Shown: positions 23,901 through 34,173 of the stretch, piece after piece
Layout: each line of letters begins with the position of its first letter
Position numbering within the stretch: position 1 is the stretch's first letter
Assembly: GCF_949628265.1 (NCBI RefSeq)
Contig: NC_088786.1
Span: forward strand, 22,961,681-23,025,680
Source of the DNA: Cloeon dipterum
Lineage: Eukaryota > Arthropoda > Insecta > Ephemeroptera > Baetidae
Direction: 5' to 3'
DNA: 64,000 bases
The notes under the pieces: model-generated
What the model was told of the DNA's origin: nothing
What the model saw: the letters and a program-made list of their open reading frames with translations, nothing else
Databases searched by the model: none
Translations under genes and position numbers: made by a program

Positions 23901-26900
23901 ATGGATACACCACTCCCCGACAAATTGGTGCCGGGAAATGTACCAGGTGAATTCCGTGTATTTGTCACACCCGCATCACCTTCAGGAAAGTCTTATGCTT
24001 CCTCCAAACTTGCAACACCTGCATTTCCTGGAAGTCATGTTATGCTCATGAACTCTGGCATGAGGTAATAAAAAATTTCCACTTACACACATATTTGTAT
24101 TTGAAAGTAAATTTTCCCCAGCTTTCAAGTACTCTCAAATCAAGAATCTGATGAACTGAACGATACTGACCTGTATGACTCTGTAACCAAATTGGGTAAA
24201 ATAGGAAGGTACCTTAGGTTAACCTGCGTTCTCGGAATTTGGCTGCTTTTCACGGTATTTTCATTATTTTACGAACAAATTTGAAATCATGAAAACTAAA
24301 ATCGGCAATTTGAGAAACAGGTTATATTGATGATCAAAGGCGAAAAAGTTAACAACATGCACCAGGTGTCCATCCCGGCAGCTGCATCAACATGTATCCT
24401 TAAAATGTCCTTTTTCCTTCTTAGCAAGCAGGTTAATTGCGTTAAAAATTTTCCTGACAATTCATGCAGGCTATGAAATTCATGGTATACCAAATCGAGA
24501 TGTGATAGAAGTCACTCTGGAAGGATCAATCATGCCACACTACTTTGTCAACATGAGCAGCCACAAGATGACAGTTTGGATTGAGCAGCACTTTGAAGTC
24601 CCAGAGGCTAGGATAGGTGAAATGTTTGCCCCAAGTTTCCGAAAGGTTTGACAAATTGACTTGTAACCTATATTAGACTCTCATAAATTCGTTTCATTTT
24701 ATTGTGAATTTAAAACTAATATATGTATCCAGCGGCTCAGTGCAAATTGGTCTGTACCTTTGGTGACTGAAAATTTAATAGGGGCAGTGCCAGAGCTTGT
24801 GCTGTCAACTATATTTCGTTTGGAAAACTTCAACAGGTATAAAAAAACCTTTGACTTGGCATGCAAATTTTGTTTCTGTCTCTTATTTCTTATTATGGAA
24901 AGGTTCAACACGGCTCGCCTATTTGTCCATTTGGAAAGCAACGTTAACGCCAGCTTGCCTGTTTCTATTGGTTATGATATTTCCCCAATTGATGAAACAG
25001 ACGGAACATTGTATGCAGTTTTGGTTTTGATTGGCCTTTACATCCTTATTATATTTGAGGTGTGATAGCACAGCTTTCATTGTTTCCTTTAATTTCAAGT
25101 GAGTTTTTAAGATTGTGCACAGGACCTTAGCCGCCCTACTTGCCTCTACAATGTCTGTCGCTATATTGGCTACCTTCAATGAAGTAAACGCAATTTTACG
25201 GAAGAAAATTTGAATATAAATTTTATGTGGTGCCTTCTAGCGTCCATCAATGGCTGAGCTGATGTCTTGGATTGATGTAGAAACTCTTCTGCTCTTGTAC
25301 TCAATGATGGTGATTGTAGCAATCCTGACGGAAACTGGCGTGTTTGATTATCTGGCAGTACTTGCCTTCAAGATCACTGGTGGCAAAGTGTGGCCTCTGA
25401 TCAATACCCTGTGCTTGCTCACAGCACTTCTCTCTGCCTTCCTGGACAATGTCACTGTATCCCTTCTGATGACACCTGTCACTATAAGGCTGTGTGAGGT
25501 CATGGAATTAAATGTCGTTCCTGTATTGATGGCCATGGTCATATACTCAAACATTGGTGGAACAGCAACAGCCGTTGGAGACCCTCCAAACGTCATTATT
25601 GCTTCTAATGAACATGTGAAAGCTGCAGTGAGCAATTTTATCTCTTTGTGATCAAGGGAAATATTATTTAATATTTTGAGGGTTGAACTGCTTGTGGACT
25701 CATTAAGGCTCTTATGTCGCACAGTTAAACTAAAAATATATGTTTTAACTTCAAAATACATCTCTCCCCTTTTTGAGCTTATTAAAGTACAAGCTTATTT
25801 AAATTTTGCAAATAAATGCTTTTTGGGGTCAATTTTCATTTATCTCTAAAAGAAGTATTTTAACTGTAGGGAATTGACTTCACGCAATACATGATGCACA
25901 TGACTGTTGGCGTTGCAATCATCATGGTGACCACTTATATACAACTGAGGTTCATCTACAGGAACATCAGTGATCTCAGAATTCCTGAACCGCACGACAT
26001 CACAGGTTTGCAAATCCATATTTTACCACCCCATTTCATTTGTTTACATCTCATATTATATTGCAGAGCTGAAACATGAAATAGAAGTGTGGCATCGTGC
26101 AGCTGCTTCCGTATCCTCTTACTCCAAAGATGAAGATGCAGTTCGTGAGGCTTTGCTTAGCAGGGCTCAGAGACTGGAAAGTGAGCTTAGGATTAAAATG
26201 AAGGAAGTCAATTCTTCTGATGAGCACTACAAAAACACACTTGACGAACTCCAAAAGAAGGTTAGGTATTTAGGTTTTTCTTGAAGAGAAATTGTAGGGT
26301 TTAAAACAGACAAATGTTTTGATACCCAATTATAGTAGAAACTCTAGTTAAGGTTTTAAATTTAAAAATAATATATCTTATTCTAATGATCTTCATCTGA
26401 ATTTTTGAAGCAGCTGTGTTAGATGTTTTGATTTTTTTATAATTTTAATTAATATTTTTCAGTACCCAATTAGAGACCCAGTGCTTCTGATGAAGTCTGC
26501 GTGCACCATGGCGTTTGTGATTGTTGTCTTCTTCCTCCATTCCATTCCGGACCTCTCGTTGTCATTGGGCTGGACAGCGCTATTAGGGGCGACACTGCTG
26601 CTCATTCTTGCAGACAATGAGCAAATGGAAGGAGTGCTGGCTCGAGTGGAATGGTCAACCCTTCTCTTCTTTGCTGCCTTGTTTGTCTTGATGGAAGCCT
26701 TGTCCAAGCTCGGACTGATAGCCTGGATTGGACGACAGACAGAATACATCATTCTCTCAGTGGCTGATGAAAATAGCAGACTTGCAGTGAGTTGGTTTAT
26801 CATTTCCATGGCCCAAGATGTGATTGAACCTTTCAGGTAGCTGTGCTTTTGGTTTTGTGGGTCTCTGCTATTGCCTCTGCCTTTGTGGATAACATTCCTT

Positions 26901-27286
26901 TGACCACCATGATGATAAAAATCGTCACTTCATTGAGCAGCAATCTGTTGTTCAAACTACCTTTGCCACCTTTGGTTTGGGCGCTTTCATTTGGAGCATG
27001 CCTTGGCGGTAAGATTTTGTTTTACCAAAAAAGCTCCTCTCACAGACTCCAGTTATTAGGAAATGGAACATTAATTGGAGCTTCTTCCAATGTCGTTTGT
27101 GCTGGTGTTGCCGAGCAGCATGGCTACAGCATTACATTTTTGGAATTTTTCCGGTATGTATTTTTTTTCTAACTATCATTTTAGCTCATGTCAATATTTA
27201 GTGTCGGCTTTCCTGTGATGTTAGTGAGTGTGATTACTGCAAGTGGCTATCTCCTGATCTCCCATGTCATAATTCAGTGGCATTAA
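23901..27286 (+). CDS. OCA2-like: P protein / OCA2-type ion permease
   Basis: Fourteen coding exons (23901-24064, 24122-24254, 24321-24393, 24470-24645, 24733-24836, 24903-25059, 25112-25183, 25241-25627, 25870-26005, 26067-26260, 26463-26786, 26837-27008, 27060-27153, 27202-27286) give about 756 residues. A hydrophilic N-terminus leads to one hydrophobic segment ([17 protein letters not shown]), an extracytoplasmic loop with NxS/T sites (NMS, NWS, NAS), then many membrane helices in two halves. Signature blocks of the ArsB/NhaD-like permease family are present: [44 protein letters not shown] and [17 protein letters not shown] charged cytoplasmic loop (about 60 residues, [13 protein letters not shown] to LQKKYPIRD) links the halves. 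In vertebrates OCA2 controls melanosome pH and chloride flux; the insect homologs (hoepel in flies) are less studied. A polyadenylation signal lies near 27438. Confidence 0.92.
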
Positions 27287-28305
27287 ATTGTGACTTCTAT
27301 ATAGCTGAACTTTTATCGTCAGTTTGTGTTTAAGTTAACGTTATTGAAATTCCAATGTGATATATACTAATTATGAAGTGATGCTATATTTACTATAGCT
27401 GTAGTGTAATTAAGTTGTATCAGACCACTGGTTACGTAATAAAGTTTTCCAACTTAAATCCTTTTTTGGAAAAAAATGAGTTTAATTTACATTTTGCGCC
27501 ATTAAAACTACAAAATGTAACTCGTCAAAATTGACCTTTAGCACAATTGTGAGATGTCAAAAGAGTCATGTGAGTTTTTAGTACATCATATATTGCAGCT
27601 TCGTGTTATCTGAGCAGCACATGCATAATAAAAGAATAAAAGCACATGTCTTTTTAATCATCTCAATGCAAAGTAATTAGTCAAAAGGCTGGACAAGTTT
27701 AAAAACTTAATTTTTTCACCACTATGAAATAACCAACCGCAAGTATTGACATCGTAGCTGAGATTTATCTTTTGCTTATTTTCATTCAAGACAAGTAGGA
27801 AAATGAAAAATGAAACAAAAAATTTTGTGGTTAAAATTTATATTTGATTTTATGGTTACTTTTAGAAGAAGTGCATTATTTGTTTGAAAGATTGTCAGTT
27901 TTATTATTTTATCCTTTTTTCGAATTTGACGTGAGCATTGCTCCTGGAAGAATAAAATATCAATAAAAATATAATATTTAAATTTTAGCAGTTCGCATGA
28001 AAATGCCTGGAAGTTGACAGTAGCGGTTACCGCATTACCTAGGAGTTCCGCAGGTTGCCTATGTTGACCGATACTGAGTTGGTGTGACATGCGCATTGCT
28101 GGTGAATGTATATGGTGGCGCTGCCATCGATCGGCGATCGGCTGCTTCGTTGTATTCTGATGGCCGCCGTATTTAGTTGAAAATTCGTAAGACACGGCGG
28201 CATTCACAGCACTAAATTTTCACTTCACTAGTCTCTGGGAGAATATTTGATTAGGTTATTATTTGTTCTTCTGGTGCAATGCTCTGATATTATCAAGAAG
28301 AGAGA

Positions 28306-31300
28306 ATGGAAGGCCTTCTTTGGAAATGGACAAACTACTGGAATGGTATAACAATATTTCGCATCACACCGTGAACAAAAATAAACCGCGACCCCACAGA
28401 ATGTTCTTCGAGCCAGACAGACTGTCGAGACCGAACTGCGCCGACATTTCACTATTTTCCCTAATGCCTTATGACTTGCAGGCTGGCAAACTCGTTGGTT
28501 CGTGCTCGCCGACGACGGAACTTTATCCTATTACAACACAAAGGAGGAAATGGGGCAGGGCTGCAAGGGTTCCATGAAAGTGTCTGCCTGTGAAATCATC
28601 GGTAAGAGTTAACACGAGGGCTTTCCTTGCTGTGTCTATAAATAGCTAAAGAGAGGCGGGGAAATGGAAGCAATGCGACCTGAAAGCCAAGTGTGATAAT
28701 GCACCCTCGCTCAAAAATACGTTGGCTCTCTTTTTCACTAGTGCACCCTGTCGACTGTTCACGAATGGACATTGTTATTCCTGGCGAGCAACACATGTAC
28801 CTCAAGGCGCCCAGTCCATCTGATCGACAGCGATGGCTTGTTGCCCTGGGCAGCTGCAAAGCTTGCCTTAATACTGCTGGACCTCGTAGAAATTCAGGTA
28901 CGGTTGACAATTTTGCTCCTTGGAGCCGAGCAAGCCAGCAGTTGCCAACCCCAACAAATATTTTCGGGCTTATTTATGGTCTTAAAATGCATTCATACAG
29001 CTTGTGTATGGGAATGAAAGTTAATGAATACACATTATTATCAAAACTTAAAGTCAACCATTACTTTATTATTCTTTTGAGTTCTGTTGACTGTGTTGAC
29101 AAAGACACTGGAAAAAACAAAGGGATTTATTATTTTTACCCAGACCCTGTCATAAATGTCCTCCAAACAACCACAGCATGAGATTAGGTTGCATGCACGC
29201 CATTGAACCAATTATGTCGTCTGACAAGACCACAATAGAGAGAGGGTTGTTGAGCTTTAAAAAGTCACTATAATGTTGTACTAATTAACGTGTATTTGGT
29301 CAAATTGATTCCCTTAGGATCAGACCTTGAGAAGCAAATGGAGAAGGACTGGGAGCGCAGACATGAAAAGCGAAACACTTCTCCATCTTCACCAAGCAGC
29401 AGCCGGAGGGGCAGGTCTAGGGACCGCTCATCAGAGCGAAGAAGAAGCCGACGCTCCTCCTCAAGGGAAAAACGCAGAGACCGATCGCGGGGTAGATCGA
29501 GGTCTCGATCCAGGGACAGGTCTCGAGACAGATCTAGGGACAGGTCGCGAGATAAGCATAGGTCGAGGAGTAGGGACAGGCACAGGGGAAGGGACAGGCG
29601 GGAATCACGTAGGGATAAGTTGGACAAAAATGGCAGATCGCCATCACCGCCTTCGATGGCCGCGGCCTTCGGAGAGGGTCACTCGACTGAATTTTACAAG
29701 ACTCAAGCACCCAACAACACCATCCTTGTCAGAGGCCTGGCGACCACCTGCTCTGAAAATGATCTAAGGAGGGAGATAATGGCCACGGGACTGATGCCAA
29801 AGGACATCAGGCTCATCCGAAAAAGAGAGACTGGCGAATCCCGTGGCTTCGCCTTCCTCGAATTTGCGTCTGTTATGGAGGCTAAGCAGTGGATGGAGTT
29901 GAAAGGTGGTACTCTGACCATTTCTGGAGATTCCTCGGCCGCATTCATGCAGTACAGTTTTCCTAAGAGCACCCAGACCATGAAACAGAATGCGCAGGAC
30001 TGGTTCTGTTTGAAGTGCTCAGCGCACAACTTCAAACGGCGGGATTTCTGCTTCAAATGCAACGCGCCTAAAGCTGAGCAGGACATAGGCGGAGAAGGCT
30101 TTGATGAGGTCAGTCCGCACCCTACTTACACCTTGTTGCTAAGAGGCCTTGATGTGCTCACCACCGAAGAAACTGTTCTGCAGTCGATTCAGGGCCTCTC
30201 CGCCTCCATCCCAATTCGCAGCATCAGGATCGACCGGGACACTCTGACCAACACCTCCCGCGGCGTGTGTTACGTGGAGCTGAACTGCGTTCAAGATGCT
30301 ATGGCGCTTCACTCTAATCTGATGGCAGCCGTGCCGCTCATCATTGATGAAAAGACTATCACTGTGTCCTACTGCAAGCTGCAGCAAAGAGCAACTCCTT
30401 CCTCAGTCAGCCAAAAACCGATGAAGTACACTTCAGCCGAGATAACTCAAATGGCTGAGTACTCTGCTAAGATTTATGCGTCCAATGATGAAGAGCTCAA
30501 GTCGTTTAAAGAATACTACATGAATTTCTTTGAGAATGAGTTGAAGGAAGGCCGCACGCCTGTTCGGCAAGATGCATCTGCCAACGCAGCAGCCGCTGTT
30601 GCCCAAAACGCGTTGCAACAATTGCACGCCAAGGAGGGGAAGAAAACGGTGCAGCTGCAGCAGCAGCAGCAAGCACCTGTACAGCAGCAACTGCCCCAAG
30701 TCCAGGAAATGCAAATGCAGCAGTTAATGAGCCAGCAGGAGCTCAGTAGCAGTCGTTACCAGTATGATGAGACTTCTGGCTTCTACTACGACACGCAAAC
30801 TGGATTGTACTACGACCCAAACACCCAGTACTTTTACAACTCTCAGACTCAGCAGTATGTTTATTGGGATCTCACTCAAAATGCGTTCATGCCTGTGCCA
30901 GGCACCGAGGAGAGAGACGACAACAAGAAAAAGAAAGACAAAACAAAAGTGGCAAAGAAAATCGCCAAGGATATGGAGCGGTGGGCCAAATCTCAAAACA
31001 GGAAAAAAGAGGCGCAGCAGATGCAGCAGCAGGTTCCAGAAATGTCTATGAGCCAGAAGGCCAGCGTGGCTGACATAGGGTTTGCAGTGCTCGAACGGCG
31101 AGAGACAAATAACGAGAGTAGCGCCAGTCCTTTCAGTAACCGGGACGGCTCTCCAAATGGTTCCAAGTCCGGATTGGTTGCAGCATATGGAAACGATAGT
31201 GACAGCGAGGAAGAGTCGGCCAGCTTCACTGACTGGAGCAAGATGCTCTGTCTACTTTGCAAGCGACAGTTTGCCAACAAAGAAGCGCTGGTCAAGCACC

Positions 31301-32569
31301 AGCAACTGTCCTCGCTGCACAAAGAAAATCTTGCCAAATTGGGCCTCTCTGATATGTCCCAAAGTATCGAGTATAGAGACCGGGCTAAGGAGAGAAGGAA
31401 AAAGTTTGGTCAGCCTGATGTGCCCAATAAGCTAAAGGAGCGCTACTTGGAGGTAAAGGAAGCAGCGACGAGCAGCTCAAGACCGTATGAGGAGCCTGTG
31501 AAGGCGATTGGGAACGATAACATCGGCAGTAAATTATTGCAAAAAATGGGCTGGAGCGAGGGAATGGGGCTCGGGAAAACAAATCAGGGTCGAACCGACA
31601 TAATTGAGGCAAAAATGAGAACGCCGTCTGTTGGGTTAGGTGCCAAAACGTATGGGATTGTGCCTGGCGAGAGTTCGTATAAAGAAAGCGTTAAAAAGAT
31701 GGCGTATATGCGATATCAAGAGTTGACAGAACAAGAGAAACACTGATTTTTTTCTCTTCCCCCAATAGAGGCGGTGGTTTATAAAGCAATTGCCCCATCA
31801 CTTTTGTGCATTTTCATAGATTCTTGTTGGAGATTGTTACTTATGTGTTGCAAAACATCCTAAAAAAAAACCCAAACAAGTGTCCAAAAAAAGTTACTCT
31901 AGTTGAGTTTTATTTCCATATGTGAGCTGTAATTAGTTTGAATTGTGATCCGACTTTGCATTTTCTGTCTCGATAGTGCTAGAATTGTATCAGCGCGTTG
32001 TAAAAGAAGGGTATTGGTGCTGCTGGCTTGTACACTTCACTTGGAATAAATAAATTTTCAGTTCCTTCCTCTCACAATCATTGCAATTAGTTAACAAATT
32101 AGAACCTTGTATAAGTCAAAATTTAAATTTTGCAATGAAAGGTAAGTTAATGTGTCAACTGAACTAGAGCTGTTCAAGTGTTGCAATGTATCTTTTTTCC
32201 CCCTAGAGAGCTCCAGTCCAGACTCCATGAAACACAAGAAATCTGAACTGCGGTTGTACTGCGATCTGTTGATGCAGCAAGCGCACATGGTGAAAGAATC
32301 AGCTTGCAAACAGAATCCTCCAGATGTTGAGGTAAATAATAATTATATTATGGTAACACTCCTTAAATTTGCTCATCTGGTATTTACAGAAACTCGAAGA
32401 GGCAACTACTTTGCTTAGTGCAACCTGTGATTCCTTTATTGAAACTCTTGAGGCCTGCTCCAAGCTGGCCCACGAACAGTTCCAAATGGACATGCCCTCC
32501 TTGCACCCTAGTGAATCTGTGATAAGACATGCTAAAAACCACAAACTACAACCGAGCAATTCAACTTGA
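28306..32569 (+). CDS. PLEKHA3: FAPP1/PLEKHA3-like PH-domain protein, with another gene in its third intron
   Basis: Five exons (28306-28345, 28482-28601, 28742-28897, 32207-32331, 32390-32569) join in phase into 206 residues. Residues 1-95 are a PH domain of the FAPP type: MEGLLWKWTNYWNGWQTRWF, then VLADDGTLSYYN, GSMKVSACEIIVHPVD, IPGEQHMYLKAPSPSDRQRW and LVALGSCKACL. FAPP PH domains bind phosphatidylinositol-4-phosphate and Arf1 at the trans-Golgi. The C-terminal part (KSELRLYCDLLMQQAHMVKE; LLSATCDSFIETLEACSKLA) matches the helical region that follows the PH domain in PLEKHA3/PLEKHA8. The protein ends there, without the glycolipid-transfer domain of FAPP2, so FAPP1 is the better match. Intron 3 is 3.3 kb and contains a complete RBM5/RBM10 gene on the same strand. 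A polyadenylation signal lies near 32738. Confidence 0.88.
29338..31746 (+). CDS. RBM5: RBM5/RBM10-type RNA-binding splicing regulator, nested in a FAPP intron
   Basis: One uninterrupted reading frame encodes 802 residues from the first in-exon ATG. A good acceptor (TTCCCTTAG, ending near 29317) suggests that a short 5' exon supplies the true start; human RBM5 begins MGSD, and here the exon opens with a phase-1 GSDLEKQ. Order of parts: Arg/Ser-rich region (about 20-100); RRM1 (127-205, TILVRGL and RGFAFLEF); RanBP2-type zinc finger (about 221-245, WFCLKC and FCFKCNAPK); RRM2 (about 262-345); Gln-rich stretch; OCRE domain (about 475-525, YQYDETSGFYYDTQTGLYYD); C2H2 finger (about 635-660); G-patch (about 727-772, KLLQKMGWSEGMGLGK). 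This is the complete RBM5/RBM10 layout. These proteins act in early spliceosomal complexes on 3' splice-site choice. Polyadenylation signals near 32044 end the message before FAPP exon 4. Confidence 0.94.
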   Translation: MEKDWERRHEKRNTSPSSPSSSRRGRSRDRSSERRRSRRSSSREKRRDRSRGRSRSRSRDRSRDRSRDRSRDKHRSRSRDRHRGRDRRESRRDKLDKNGRSPSPPSMAAAFGEGHSTEFYKTQAPNNTILVRGLATTCSENDLRREIMATGLMPKDIRLIRKRETGESRGFAFLEFASVMEAKQWMELKGGTLTISGDSSAAFMQYSFPKSTQTMKQNAQDWFCLKCSAHNFKRRDFCFKCNAPKAEQDIGGEGFDEVSPHPTYTLLLRGLDVLTTEETVLQSIQGLSASIPIRSIRIDRDTLTNTSRGVCYVELNCVQDAMALHSNLMAAVPLIIDEKTITVSYCKLQQRATPSSVSQKPMKYTSAEITQMAEYSAKIYASNDEELKSFKEYYMNFFENELKEGRTPVRQDASANAAAAVAQNALQQLHAKEGKKTVQLQQQQQAPVQQQLPQVQEMQMQQLMSQQELSSSRYQYDETSGFYYDTQTGLYYDPNTQYFYNSQTQQYVYWDLTQNAFMPVPGTEERDDNKKKKDKTKVAKKIAKDMERWAKSQNRKKEAQQMQQQVPEMSMSQKASVADIGFAVLERRETNNESSASPFSNRDGSPNGSKSGLVAAYGNDSDSEEESASFTDWSKMLCLLCKRQFANKEALVKHQQLSSLHKENLAKLGLSDMSQSIEYRDRAKERRKKFGQPDVPNKLKERYLEVKEAATSSSRPYEEPVKAIGNDNIGSKLLQKMGWSEGMGLGKTNQGRTDIIEAKMRTPSVGLGAKTYGIVPGESSYKESVKKMAYMRYQELTEQEKH

Positions 32570-33014
32570 GATTTCATTCCATTGTCCGCAATTTAAAGTT
32601 AGCATCTAACGTTGTGATACGAGAAACTCAAAATATAGAAATCCCTTTGTGCTTCACATATTTCTTTATTTTGTTCAAGCAGGGTTTTCATTTTTTTTAC
32701 TTTTATACAGCTGTTCTGTTATGAAGTGCTATTTACATAATAAATCGCTATTTATGAAAACTAAATTCTTTAATGTTTAATTTGAAATTTAACTAGTGAA
32801 CTTATAATTAAAAAAATGCTGGAATTATAATATATATTTCAGAGAGTAACGATGCAGAGGAAATTGAAAAAAAGGCGGTGCAACTCCAGTCGTATCAGCA
32901 CAAAATTTGTGGAACATTTTATTACAATTTATTAGACATCCACTTTCTAACATGTACTCATTCGTTCAGACACACTTTCACTTAAAAAATTCATTAATGT
33001 GACACGTTCAAATT

Positions 33015-33542
33015 TCACGGTTTTTTCACGGGTTGAGGTAGGGTGTTTCCCATCAGTGGTGGTGGCCGAACAGGCCCCATTTGGCCCATCGGAGCCATAG
33101 GGGGCATATGCATCATAGGACCCATCGGTCCCATAGGTGGCCTCATTCCCGGCATCATTGGAGGCATTCCAGGAGCCATCATCACGCCAGGCGGCATTCC
33201 AGGGCCCATCGGGCCGGGTGCCATTGGGGGTCTCTGGGCCCCCGGAGGAAGCATTCCTGGGTGAGGCATCGGGGGACGCTGGCCCATAGGTGGAGGAATC
33301 TGCGTGTTAGGGGGTGGGATGGCTGCACCTTTTCCAGCAGCAAAAGGATTTGACGGGATTTTCCCTGCCCTGAACGCTGCCGTGGTTGCGTCGATCAGAT
33401 GCTGTGCTTGCTCTTCCATCCATTTTTGATAGTAGAATTTCACATTTTCTTTGTGTTTTCGTCCTTGGCAGTGCGTTTTTCTCACTGATGGCGAGTCATG
33501 CGTCAAGTAAGTATCACAGTAGTCACAATAATACTTTGGCAT
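33015..33542 (-). CDS. SNRPC: U1 small nuclear ribonucleoprotein C
   Basis: A single coding exon of 175 residues begins [20 protein letters not shown] and includes [11 protein letters not shown], the matrin-type C2H2 zinc finger by which U1-C helps U1 snRNP engage the 5' splice site. A helix ([20 protein letters not shown]) follows, then a long Pro/Gly/Met-rich tail usual for the family. An acceptor (TTTACAG) 6 bases before the ATG implies a non-coding 5' exon; the frame open further upstream is therefore not used as the start. It is convergent with the FAPP gene and divergent from WDR59. Confidence 0.95.
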   Translation of the reverse strand: MPKYYCDYCDTYLTHDSPSVRKTHCQGRKHKENVKFYYQKWMEEQAQHLIDATTAAFRAGKIPSNPFAAGKGAAIPPPNTQIPPPMGQRPPMPHPGMLPPGAQRPPMAPGPMGPGMPPGVMMAPGMPPMMPGMRPPMGPMGPMMHMPPMAPMGQMGPVRPPPLMGNTLPQPVKKP

Positions 33543-34173
33543 GTTGATCTGTAAATTCAATAATATGTATACATATTAGCACAATATGATTTGAGAGGGT
33601 TAATTATTTTTGTAGGAGACATAAGTATACATGAATTTGCACTTAGTCGGAAAAAATCGACTTGCATCCAAACCAAATTTTATGGTTTTAACACTCTTAT
33701 AGTTATGTATCTACATACATAATATTAATATTATAATGGCTTGATTGAATGGATTGTTAATATTGAAAATCTTACTACCTTCTGTTTAACTAAAAGCTGA
33801 TTGGTAAGAATAGCTTTAGCAAATGCAATCGACTTGATAATCCCGTAAGTTTCGAACACGGACAGAGGACAGAGAGTTTAAGTAATGCGATCGGCATAAA
33901 CATCAACAAGAATCATGAATCATGGCGTCACCGACGTCCGACGGCTACCACCGTACCACTTCCACCACTTTTCACCACGCCTTCTTTTTCCACTCATCTG
34001 GCACAACTGGGCACAAGGCATAACTCACAATCAGTAAAGTAGGAAGCAACCCAACAAGCAACAAACAAAACAGAGAATATTAATTTATCATCCCTTGTTT
34101 TGATGTAGCTACTGCGGCTGGCTGAGGAAAAAGTTGAATTTGTATTTGTGAACATCATTCGTGTTCTCTGAAA
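33543..34173. promoter_or_regulatory. Head-to-head promoter interval of U1-C (-) and WDR59 (+)
   Basis: About 630 bp separate the two divergent start codons and must include the non-coding 5' exon of U1-C and the WDR59 promoter. I see no TATA box in a convincing place. A CACC/GTGG-rich, GC-richer patch lies at about 33920-33990. Confidence 0.4.

Noticed and set aside
29327-29767. 146-codon frame in the Arg/Ser-coding part of RBM5
   Set aside because: A frame shadow of the repetitive RS codons; the RBM5 frame is the real one.
33043-33353. Gly/Ile/Pro-rich plus-strand frames
   Set aside because: Antisense of the Pro/Gly/Met tail of U1-C.
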